Of a stretch of DNA of 41,860 nt, positions 22,701 through 30,082 are shown piece after piece. The notes under the pieces are model-generated. The model worked only from the letters and a program-made list of their open reading frames with translations, was not told where the DNA came from and made no database searches. How positions within the stretch are numbered: position 1 is the stretch's first letter; each line of letters begins with the position of its first letter. Source of the stretch: Candidatus Daviesbacteria bacterium RIFCSPHIGHO2_01_FULL_40_11 (GTDB taxonomy: Bacteria; Patescibacteriota; Microgenomatia; Daviesbacterales; UBA10151); the NCBI GenBank assembly GCA_001776635.1, contig MFCP01000008.1, forward strand, positions 1 through 41,860. Direction: 5' to 3'. The position numbers were made by a program, and so were the translations under genes.

Positions 22701-23318
22701 ATGAGTACTCCTTTGGTGGAAATACCTGCAAATGTTGCTGTCGACGCAGATGAAACTTTAGTTCAATTCCGTCAAGGGGTAGTTGACTATGCATGGGCAA
22801 AATTGAAACGGGAGTACACCGCAGACCAAATATACCCTGATCCCTACCAAAACGGAGATGACGAATTGGCTAGAATTATAGAGGATTTCTTAGATCAGCC
22901 CGATGAAGTGGAACAGCTTAAGCCGTACCTTGGCGCTGCTTTGGGTTTGCACATTTTACGCGAGGAAGGATATGTTTCCCACTTAATTTCATCACGTAGA
23001 GCGTCTGTCTTACAGAAAGCAACTGACTATTGGGTAGATATAAATGGTCTCCGACCCTATCTTCCGGGAATACACTTAAGTGATGGGTGGTTTGGCCCTA
23101 AATTTAAAGTAGACAAAGCAAAGGAGTTAAAAGTAGTGGCGGCATTTGATGATGATGATTTTATAGCCAGAAGCTATGCATCTTCAGGAATCCCAGTCTT
23201 TCGCATCTGTAATTCAAACAGACACAGATTAATGTTGGTAGCAGGTATCCCTCTTATTACCCAGCATCCTTCATTTCTAGAAGCAGTCCGTGCGTTCATA
23301 AGCAAACAGACTCTCTAA
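22701..23318 (+). CDS. HAD-superfamily phosphatase, 5'-nucleotidase-like
   Basis: The HAD nucleophile motif is 'VAVDADETLVQF' (DxDxT, residues about 12-18). Motif II Ser/Thr is in 'HLISSRRASV', and the acidic metal motif is 'VAAFDDDDFIARSY'. A helical cap of about 80 residues sits between motifs I and II, as in the NT5C deoxyribonucleotidase-like group. It should dephosphorylate a small metabolite in the cytoplasm. The ATG at 22701, 6 bases after TATAAT, is preferred over the upstream in-frame codon at 22671, which precedes that box. It ends 11 bases before the tRNA-Arg gene on the other strand. Confidence 0.75.
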   Translation: MSTPLVEIPANVAVDADETLVQFRQGVVDYAWAKLKREYTADQIYPDPYQNGDDELARIIEDFLDQPDEVEQLKPYLGAALGLHILREEGYVSHLISSRRASVLQKATDYWVDINGLRPYLPGIHLSDGWFGPKFKVDKAKELKVVAAFDDDDFIARSYASSGIPVFRICNSNRHRLMLVAGIPLITQHPSFLEAVRAFISKQTL

Positions 23319-23329
23319 AACAACTTCGG

Positions 23330-23402
23330 CGCCCCCGGAGGGATTCGAACCCCCAATCTAGTGATTAGAATTCACTTGCTCTATCCGTTGAGCCACGGGG
23401 GC
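23330..23402 (-). tRNA. tRNA-Arg (UCU)
   Basis: On the minus strand acceptor GCCCCCG pairs with CGGGGGC. The D-arm is GCTCAACGGATAGAGC, the anticodon stem AGTGA/TCACT encloses ATTCTAA (anticodon TCT), and the T-arm is GGGGGTTCGAATCCCTC. CCA is not encoded (GCCG follows). The 5' half also encodes the end of the HTH protein gene. Confidence 0.95.
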
Positions 23403-24077
23403 AAATATTTTAAAGTTTTCTAGGATTCCCAACTTCCAACCCATTATCTTCCTGAATAAATTCTTATCAGAAATAACTATCCTACACGTCCCCATATAAG
23501 AGGGATTTCTTTTACCCTTTAGAAGTGTTTGTTTAATACGTGTTTTATTGAACCTACTTAGAGGTATTCCAGTAATTTCTGACCAAAATCTCTCTGATAC
23601 ATTTTTATCGTGCAAAGTCATAATGCTTAAGACTACTCTAAACTTTTCTTCGCTCGCTCCACAAACTTCCCTAAACCATCTCATTATAAACTGAATCATT
23701 GCAGGGTCAGCGTTTGTAAAACCAACTCGTTCTTGAGACTTATCCCCCTCTGCCCAATAAAGCATAATTCCCATTGTAAAAAAGGGGTCCTGCATTCTTT
23801 TTCCAGCTTCTTCCTTAGCATTATTAATAATCTGAAAAGTAGTTTCTATTCTTTTTTGGCGATTTCTAAATGCTCCCTTAAGTCTTCCTTTGTCAGCCCC
23901 TTTCTCCATTTTGGCAAATAGCCTTTGCTTTTGCTCCTCAGACAATTCAATTCCTTTAAGCCACCCGTTAAGAGTACCCTTAGAAAGATTTGGTATTTTC
24001 TGCATGATCTCACTAAAACTGAGTCCTTGTTTCCTTAGCTGTCTTGCCAATATTCTTTCGTTTAATCTAACTCTCAT
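23358..24077 (-). CDS. HTH protein of the CPR 'WxEG' endonuclease-like family, running into tRNA-Arg
   Basis: An N-terminal helix-turn-helix ('ERILARQLRKQGLSFSEIMQKIPNLSKGTLNGWLKGIELS') is followed by a basic linker and a domain with 'FTMGIMLYWAEGDKSQERVGFTNADPAMIQFIMRWF' and 'RFWSEITGIPLSRFNKTRIKQ'. I know this build from many CPR genomes. The 'MGIMLYWAEGDK' helix resembles a degenerate LAGLIDADG helix, so a DNA-binding or nicking role is plausible but unproven. The last 14 codons (APVAQRIEQVNSNH) and the stop TAG are encoded by the first half of tRNA-Arg on the same strand. ATG 24077 is preferred over 24104 because TATACT-like promoter sequence lies between. Confidence 0.75.
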   Translation of the reverse strand: MRVRLNERILARQLRKQGLSFSEIMQKIPNLSKGTLNGWLKGIELSEEQKQRLFAKMEKGADKGRLKGAFRNRQKRIETTFQIINNAKEEAGKRMQDPFFTMGIMLYWAEGDKSQERVGFTNADPAMIQFIMRWFREVCGASEEKFRVVLSIMTLHDKNVSERFWSEITGIPLSRFNKTRIKQTLLKGKRNPSYMGTCRIVISDKNLFRKIMGWKLGILENFKIFAPVAQRIEQVNSNH

Positions 24078-24206
24078 ATCGAGACCTATGCAATTAGTAT
24101 ACACTATTTGCCAGTTCAGATGTTAATGTGCGATTAATGACTATTTTACCAATTCGCAGCGAGTTTAGCAAAACTAAAGGAATCCTACCTCGAAGTGGGA
24201 ATGAAG

Positions 24207-25166
24207 CTACACCTGGGGTTTTTGCATGGTTTGTAAATACACAATTAATTTTTTCAAACCCTCTTCAAGCTCCACCTTAGGCTCCCATCCCAACTTTTCT
24301 CTGGCTTTAGTAATATCCGGACAGCGCCTCAGCGGATCATCCTGCGGTAAGCTTTCAGTGAACTCCACTTCAGAAGTAGCACCTGTGAGTCTTTTGACAA
24401 TCTCAGCTAATTCCAGAACCGTAAACTCATGAGGATTCCCCAAGTTATATACTTCCCCTTTGTCACCTTTTTCCATGGCCGCAATAATCCCGTCCATTAA
24501 ATCGGATACGTAACAAAAAGACCGGGTTTGTTTGCCGCCACCGAAAATTGGAAAAGGTTTATTCTGCAGCGCTGCACTGATAAATTCAATGACCACCCTG
24601 CCGTCCGCAGCCATTCTGGGACCATAGGTATTAAAGATACGGACGATCCGAGCATCTAACTTGTTGTAACGAACGAAGGCAGAAGTAACAGTTTCGCCAA
24701 ACCTTTTTGATTCATCATAAACAGATCTTGGTCCGGTAGTTGAAGTGTTGCCTCTGTAGCTTTCTTTTTGCGGGTGTTCCAACGGATCTCCATAAACTTC
24801 GGAGGTGGAGGCGAATAAAAACTTGGCACCGCGGGCAGTAGCTTCCTCACACAAGCTCCATGTCCCTATGGAATTTATCTGCATAGTTTCAAAGGGAAGC
24901 GCAATGTAACTTTTGGGGTTACTTTTATTAGGAGAAGCAGGTGAAGCCAGGTGATAAAGTTGGTCAAAATCAAGGTCTTCTGGCAGATTTTCAGTTGCAT
25001 CAGCTTCTACAAACATAAAATCCGGGCTGCTTTGCAAATGGGCAATATTGTCAACGCTGCCTGTCGAAAGGTTATCTATACAAAAGACCTGATCACCTCG
25101 CTCAATTAATTTGTCGCATAAATGGGAACCTAAAAATCCGGCTCCACCGGTAACAATAATTCTCAT
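24207..25166 (-). CDS. NAD-dependent nucleotide-sugar epimerase, UDP-glucuronate decarboxylase type
   Basis: An extended short-chain dehydrogenase with 'VTGGAGFLGSHLCDKL' (Rossmann NAD site, residues 5-20), 'DNLSTGS', 'YHLASPASP', 'STSEVYGDPLEHPQ' and the catalytic Tyr150/Lys154 in 'SVYDESKRFGE'. The 'HLASPASP' and 'YDE-x-KR' forms are hallmarks of UDP-glucuronate decarboxylase, which makes UDP-xylose for surface polysaccharide; a UDP-glucose epimerase is less likely. Acts in the cytoplasm. It is divergent from the pyk remnant, with a 56-base AT-rich promoter region between. Confidence 0.88.
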   Translation of the reverse strand: MRIIVTGGAGFLGSHLCDKLIERGDQVFCIDNLSTGSVDNIAHLQSSPDFMFVEADATENLPEDLDFDQLYHLASPASPNKSNPKSYIALPFETMQINSIGTWSLCEEATARGAKFLFASTSEVYGDPLEHPQKESYRGNTSTTGPRSVYDESKRFGETVTSAFVRYNKLDARIVRIFNTYGPRMAADGRVVIEFISAALQNKPFPIFGGGKQTRSFCYVSDLMDGIIAAMEKGDKGEVYNLGNPHEFTVLELAEIVKRLTGATSEVEFTESLPQDDPLRRCPDITKAREKLGWEPKVELEEGLKKLIVYLQTMQKPQV

Positions 25167-25222
25167 CTCATTAAATATACTACTTTTTCTTATAATTAAC
25201 TACAGACTTATAATGGTAAAAT

Positions 25223-25800
25223 ATGCATTCAAGTATTATGACCGGCAAAAGAACTAAAATTGTTGCAACTATCGGGCCTGCTTCCTCACATCCTACAACT
25301 CTTCGGGCTTTAATTAAAGCCGGCCTTAATGTAGCTAGGCTAAATTTTTCTCATGGTACATACGAAGAAAGAAAAGAGCAAATAAATAGTATCAGAAGCA
25401 TTGCCAAAGAGCTCAACAGACCTGTGGCCATTATGGCAGATCTGCAAGGGTCTAAACTCCGCTTAGGATCATTTGAGGGAATAAAAGAGATTAAAAAGGG
25501 CAGTATTATTTCGCTTAGCGCTTCCCCTTCTCAAAATGAAATCCCGATACAGTTTGACCTTTCTCCTTAAATATAAATCTAAGATCAAAATCGTTGCTAA
25601 GATCGAAAATCAGTGCCATAGTTTCATCCGCAGCAAATATTGCTTACAAAGTCAATGCTAAGACTTTTGTAACAAAGTTTACCAAAGATTACGATGTTTT
25701 TTGGAAACTAATAATTAATACAATAAATAAGAATAGGATAGCCGCCAAGGGAGATAAAGTGGTAATAGTCAGTTTAATGGGTCAAAATTCTCTTTCCTAA
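25223..25800 (+). pseudogene. pyk: Pyruvate kinase remnant
   Basis: The first 115 codons encode an intact pyruvate kinase start: 'GKRTKIVATIGPAS', 'AGLNVARLNFSHGTYEER', 'PVAIMADLQGSKLRLGSF'. A stop follows at 25568-25570. Two bases out of frame the sequence then reads 'KSKIKIVAKIENQ', the active-site block that lies about 100 residues later in the enzyme. Straight after, in a third frame from 25594, comes the C-terminal domain piece 'SSAANIAYKVNAKTFVTKFTK' and 'AAKGDKVVIVS'. Most of the barrel with the Mg/PEP site and part of the regulatory domain are gone. The final bases overlap the end of gpm on the other strand. A TATAAT 8 bases before the ATG still remains. It cannot make active enzyme. 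Confidence 0.85.
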
Positions 25801-26382
25801 AATCTTGCCTTTACTATCAATCTCAAAGATATAAATCTCCCCAAACCCCAATTCAAGTCTGGCAATATCTTCATCAGAAATATTTTCTAAATACTTCATT
25901 AAAGCCCTCAAAGTATTTCCGGAAGAAATAACCAAAACATTTTTCCTTTCCTTTAAGTCTCTCAAAATACGTTCTTTGTAAAAAGGCACTACTCTATTGT
26001 ATACATCCACTAAACTTTCCCCTTCCGGAATTGGATAATCCCATCCTCTTCTGATTTGAATAAATTTCTCATGCCCTAACTGTTTTTCAACTTCCCATTT
26101 ATTTTTGCTGGTATAAATACCATAATCTCTTTCATTTAAAGCCGGATTGTGAAAAACCGGACAGGACAAACTTAAACTGTTACAAATTTCCTGGTACATT
26201 TGTTTTGTCCTGCTTAACTCCGAGGTATAAACCTCATCAATTCTCATACCCCTTAATATCTCTGCCACTTCCTTAGCCTGCTTTTTCCCCTCCTTACTTA
26301 AAAATGTATCAGTTAAACCTTGCCATTTACCTTCTATATTCCAATCAGTAATCCCATGTCTAATTAGTATTAGATAAGCCAT
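25774..26382 (-). CDS. gpmA: 2,3-BPG-dependent phosphoglycerate mutase-like, second catalytic His replaced
   Basis: A histidine-phosphatase-fold protein closest to dPGM (GpmA), which interconverts 3- and 2-phosphoglycerate. It keeps the phosphorylated His in 'LIRHGITDWN' (residue 9), Arg in 'TSELSRTKQ', the acid in 'LNERDYG' and the phosphate-binding 'RRGWD'. The dPGM hallmark after the second core His, 'GNTLRALMKYLENISDEDI', is present, but that His is Ser: 'ISSGNTLRAL' instead of 'AHGN-S/T-LRAL' (checked on the minus strand, about 25906-25935). At 202 residues it is shorter than the usual 230-250. It is last in the ppsA-eno-gpm unit, 11 bases after eno. Confidence 0.85.
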   Translation of the reverse strand: MAYLILIRHGITDWNIEGKWQGLTDTFLSKEGKKQAKEVAEILRGMRIDEVYTSELSRTKQMYQEICNSLSLSCPVFHNPALNERDYGIYTSKNKWEVEKQLGHEKFIQIRRGWDYPIPEGESLVDVYNRVVPFYKERILRDLKERKNVLVISSGNTLRALMKYLENISDEDIARLELGFGEIYIFEIDSKGKILGKRILTH

Positions 26383-26393
26383 AAGCTCTATTC

Positions 26394-27578
26394 TTAATTC
26401 TTTATTCTTGATTCTATTTCCAAAAGCCTTTCATATTTTACCAATCTTTCTTTCTGCAGTGGGCAACCGCTTTTTAATCCAGCAGCTCCCAGACCAACCG
26501 CTAAATCCGCAATAAAATCATCCATAGTTTCTTCACCCCGGTTAGCCACAATAATTTTCCAACCAAAACTTTTGGCAAGATTAGCAGCTTGAATAGTTTC
26601 CGAAACCGTACCTATTTGAGTAGTTTTAATAATAACGGCATTTACTGCCTCTTTTTCTGCAGCCATTTTTATCGTTTTGGGGTTGGTAGTTGTCAAATCA
26701 TCTCCCACTATCCAGGTTGCACTCCCCAAACTTTTGGTGATTTTTGCAAATCCATCCCAGTCTTCTTCTGCAAAAGGATCCTCAATAGCAAAAAGTTGGT
26801 AGTTGGTAGTAAGCAACTGGTAGTAAGAAAGCAGATCATTATTACTCATTATTTTCTCTCCCATCCTATACGAACCATTTTCAAAGAGAGTCGAAGCTGC
26901 TACATCCAGTCCTAAATTTGTATCTAACCCGCGCTCTTTTATAACTTCTTGGAGAATTTTTAAGCCGTCTTCAGCATCTTTTGAAGGCACTGTGAAACCA
27001 CCTTCTGACCCCATCTTTACCTCTCCATATTTTGCCTGAATTTTCTCTCCCAAGAATTTAAGCAAGCTTAAACATTTATCTAAAGCCTCTTTAGGTGAAT
27101 TTGTTTTAGGGATAAACCAGTATTCTTGAAAAGGTAAAGAATCAGTTGTATGCACTCCTCCCTCAATAACATTAAAAAAACAAAGTGGCAACCCAGGTTT
27201 AGAACCGGAAATCTTGGCAATCAGCTGCCAAACTTCCAAATTACTCTGTTTTGCCAGAAGCTTTGTAAAAGCTAAGCTTAAAGATAAAATAAAATTGGCC
27301 CCCAAATTTGATTTATCAGGTGTTCCGTCTAAAGTATTAAGAAATCCATCAAATTGTTCCAAGGTAATAAAATCCTGATTTTTCATTTGAGTCTTCACCC
27401 AGGAAGCTTTTTCCAAAGCCGCTTTAGGAACGATAACTTTTGTTTCGTTTCTGCCGGTACTTTCTCCTGCTGGCACAGAAGCGGTAATCCTGATCCCACC
27501 GGATTCCATTTCAGCCTCCAAAGTATCTTTTCCCTTGGAATCAGGTATTATCTTTATATCAATTTCATTAATTTTCAT
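26394..27578 (-). CDS. eno: Divergent enolase
   Basis: Enolase interconverts 2-phosphoglycerate and phosphoenolpyruvate. Metal ligands are kept: Asp in 'LGLDVAAS', Glu in 'AIEDPFAEEDWDG', Asp in 'VGDDLTTTNP'. So are the catalytic Glu region 'GSEGGF' and the Lys in 'IIKTTQIGTVSET'. Several normally fixed loops differ: the N-terminal 'S-x-GNPT' is 'DSKGKDT', the S-G-A-S-T-G loop is 'PAGESTG', and the mobile 'SHRSGE' is 'ANRGEE', losing its His. The start ATG 27578 (MKINEIDI) is preferred over 27623, whose extra 15 residues are not family-like. Probably active but fast-evolving. It lies between ppsA and gpm on one strand. Confidence 0.9.
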   Translation of the reverse strand: MKINEIDIKIIPDSKGKDTLEAEMESGGIRITASVPAGESTGRNETKVIVPKAALEKASWVKTQMKNQDFITLEQFDGFLNTLDGTPDKSNLGANFILSLSLAFTKLLAKQSNLEVWQLIAKISGSKPGLPLCFFNVIEGGVHTTDSLPFQEYWFIPKTNSPKEALDKCLSLLKFLGEKIQAKYGEVKMGSEGGFTVPSKDAEDGLKILQEVIKERGLDTNLGLDVAASTLFENGSYRMGEKIMSNNDLLSYYQLLTTNYQLFAIEDPFAEEDWDGFAKITKSLGSATWIVGDDLTTTNPKTIKMAAEKEAVNAVIIKTTQIGTVSETIQAANLAKSFGWKIIVANRGEETMDDFIADLAVGLGAAGLKSGCPLQKERLVKYERLLEIESRIKN

Positions 27579-27628
27579 ACTGAGACGAGCTAACTTTTGT
27601 GCGCCGACGAGCCGACTTATCAAAATAA

Positions 27629-30007
27629 TTATTTCTGTTCTATTTTATCAACAGCAAGAGTTGTTTGAACCAAGGCATCGGGGTTTAGGGAAATACTATC
27701 TATCCCTTCTTTAATTAAAAACTCTACAAATTCCGGATAATCCGAAGGGGCCTGTCCGCAAATGCCAATATATTTTCCTTTAGCCTTGCACTTTTTAATT
27801 ACCTCCGAAATCAACTCTTTTACTGCCGGATCATTTTCATTGGAAATGCCTTTTATTTTTTCATTTCCATCCCGGTCAATTCCTAAAGTTAGCTGGGTTA
27901 GATCATTGCTGCCAATACTCATCCCGTCAAAAATCTCTAGAAACTGCTCAGCCAAAATAACATTAGCCGGTATTTCACACATCACATAAATTTTTAAATC
28001 TCTATATCTTTTTTTAGATAACCCCTGTTTTTCCAAAAGTGCTAGCACCTTTTTACCTTCCTCCAGAGTCCTACAAAACGGCACCATCACGGCAGTATTT
28101 TTAAGTCCCATTTCTCCAATTACCTTTTTTATGGCCTCAATTTCTAAAATAAAAGCCGGGGCAAAATCTTCGGAATAATATCTGGAGGCTCCCCGGAAAC
28201 CTATCATGGGATTTTCTTCTTTTGGTTCATATAAATCTCCGCCCAGCAAAGATCTATATTCATTAGTTTTAAAATCCGAAAAGCGGACAATCACCGGGTT
28301 TGGGTAAAAAGCTGCCGAGATTTTAGCAATGCCGTAAGAGAGTTTATCAATATAAAACTTCTTCTTGTCAGGATAACCGGCTGTTTTTTGGTCAACGGAT
28401 TCTTTAATGGCTTTTGATAAGGTACCGTAGTTTATCAGCGCTAAAGGATGAATACCGATATCAGAAGCAATAATAAATTCCTCCCTGGCCAAACCAACTC
28501 CTTTATTCGGTAAAAACGATTTTTCAAAAGCCGTGTCCGGGGTGGCAATATTCATCATGATTTTAGTTTCCGTTTCCGGTAAATTCTTAACATCCCGCTC
28601 AGTTACTTTAAACTTTAATTTGCCCTTAAAAACAATCCCTTCTTCCCCTGAACAATCTACAGTTACTTCCTCCCCATTTTTAATTTTAGTAGTGGCATTT
28701 TTACAGCCGACTATTGCTGGTATACCCAACTCCCGGGAAACTATGGCTGCATGGGAGGTCCTACCGCCTTGATCTGTCACAATGGCTGAGGCAATTTTCA
28801 TAATCGGTTCCCAATCAGGGTCTGTCATTTTGGTGATCAACACTTCGCCTTCTGCAAAGATAAGGATATCTTTAGGATTTAAAATAATTCTGGCTTTACC
28901 AGCACCAATCTTATTGCCAACCGAAGCGCCCTTTACTACCGGAGTTCCATTTTCAAGCCTTACATATTCTTTAATAATGGAAAAGTTTCTTTCCGCATGG
29001 ACTGTTTCCGGCCTGGCCTGGATAATGTAGAGTTTTCCATCCAAACCATCCTTCGCCCATTCCATATCCATCGGGGTCCACTTGCCGTTTTTACTGCTGT
29101 AGTGCTCCTCTATTTTCATTCCCCAGCCGGCCAGTTTCAAAATCTCTGAATCCGAAAGTGTAAAAGATTCCTGCTCTTTTTGAGAAGTTTCAATAATTTC
29201 GGTTGGCTTATCTTTGCCATAAACCATCTTCTTCACCTTTGACCCCAGCTTTTTACTTATCACTGCCTTGGTGCTCTTAAACACCAAAAATTCATCCGGC
29301 GTTACTTCCCCTTGCACTATCATCTCTCCCAATCCCCAAGAGCCGTTAATTAACACTACATCTTTAAAACCTGTTTCAGTATCCAAACTAAACATCACTC
29401 CAGAACAAGCTAAATCCGAGCGAACCATCTTTTGCACTCCTACAGACAGATAAACCTTGAAATGATCAAATCCTTTGTCCTCGCGATATGAAATTGCCCG
29501 GTTAGTAAACAAAGATGCCATGGCCGCTTTAATGGCTATCTCGGTATTTTGCTCACCCCTAACATTTAAAAATGTTTCATGCTCTCCGGCAAAAGAAGCT
29601 CCTGGTAGATCCTCAGCTGTAGCAGATGAACGGACTGCAAAATCAGCTCCTTGGCCATATTTTTTCTCGGCTATTCTGAACGCCTCTTTAATTGCCTCCT
29701 TCAACTCATCCGGAAACTCCGTGCTTTTAATTTTTTCCCGAATATTGTTGCCTCGTTTTTCTAAATCTGCCAAGTTTTTAGTATTCAAACCTTTTAACTC
29801 TTGTTTGATGAAATTGTCCAAGCCGGTTTGTGATAAAAAGAATTTATAAGCACTAGTAGTCACTACAAATCCACTCGGGATATTAATATCACTGCCGCGA
29901 AAAGCTTGGATCATCTCCCCCAACGAGGCGTTTTTCCCACCCACTTCTGACATATCACGGATATTTACTTCTTCAAAAAGCTTGATAAACTGTTTATTCT
30001 TTAACAT
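27629..30007 (-). CDS. ppsA: Phosphoenolpyruvate synthase (pyruvate, water dikinase)
   Basis: PpsA makes phosphoenolpyruvate from pyruvate and ATP, and in organisms lacking pyruvate kinase related enzymes can run in reverse. Domains in order: the ATP-grasp/PPDK N domain ('VGGKNASLGEM', 'FAVRSSATAEDLPGASFAGEHET', residues about 15-350), the swivelling phosphohistidine domain ('TDQGGRTSHAAIVSRELGIPAIVG', His near 415) and the PEP-binding barrel ('RFSDFKTNEYRSLLGG', 'IPANVILAEQFLEIFDGMSIGSNDLTQLTLGIDRD', 'CGQAPSD' with the catalytic Cys). It is full length. ATG 30007 is chosen because the promoter (TTGACA/AATTAT) covers the earlier in-frame ATGs at 30016 and 30046 and predicts a start at about 30008. 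Confidence 0.95.
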   Translation of the reverse strand: MLKNKQFIKLFEEVNIRDMSEVGGKNASLGEMIQAFRGSDINIPSGFVVTTSAYKFFLSQTGLDNFIKQELKGLNTKNLADLEKRGNNIREKIKSTEFPDELKEAIKEAFRIAEKKYGQGADFAVRSSATAEDLPGASFAGEHETFLNVRGEQNTEIAIKAAMASLFTNRAISYREDKGFDHFKVYLSVGVQKMVRSDLACSGVMFSLDTETGFKDVVLINGSWGLGEMIVQGEVTPDEFLVFKSTKAVISKKLGSKVKKMVYGKDKPTEIIETSQKEQESFTLSDSEILKLAGWGMKIEEHYSSKNGKWTPMDMEWAKDGLDGKLYIIQARPETVHAERNFSIIKEYVRLENGTPVVKGASVGNKIGAGKARIILNPKDILIFAEGEVLITKMTDPDWEPIMKIASAIVTDQGGRTSHAAIVSRELGIPAIVGCKNATTKIKNGEEVTVDCSGEEGIVFKGKLKFKVTERDVKNLPETETKIMMNIATPDTAFEKSFLPNKGVGLAREEFIIASDIGIHPLALINYGTLSKAIKESVDQKTAGYPDKKKFYIDKLSYGIAKISAAFYPNPVIVRFSDFKTNEYRSLLGGDLYEPKEENPMIGFRGASRYYSEDFAPAFILEIEAIKKVIGEMGLKNTAVMVPFCRTLEEGKKVLALLEKQGLSKKRYRDLKIYVMCEIPANVILAEQFLEIFDGMSIGSNDLTQLTLGIDRDGNEKIKGISNENDPAVKELISEVIKKCKAKGKYIGICGQAPSDYPEFVEFLIKEGIDSISLNPDALVQTTLAVDKIEQK

Positions 30008-30014
30008 TAATCTC

Positions 30015-30043
30015 ATAATTGCAAGAAAACTCCATGTTGTCAA
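30015..30043 (-). promoter_or_regulatory. Leaderless promoter of ppsA
   Basis: The minus strand reads TTGACA (30043-30038), 17 bases, AATTAT (30020-30015). The start of transcription is expected at about 30008, next to the ATG at 30007. Confidence 0.7.
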
Positions 30044-30082
30044 CACAAGTAAAAAAGAAAAAATGGTAAAATAACGAGAACC

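Noticed and set aside
30008-30046. Longer start for PpsA (MLTTWSFLAIMRL...)
   Set aside because: The promoter TTGACA/AATTAT covers this stretch, so it should not be in the mRNA.
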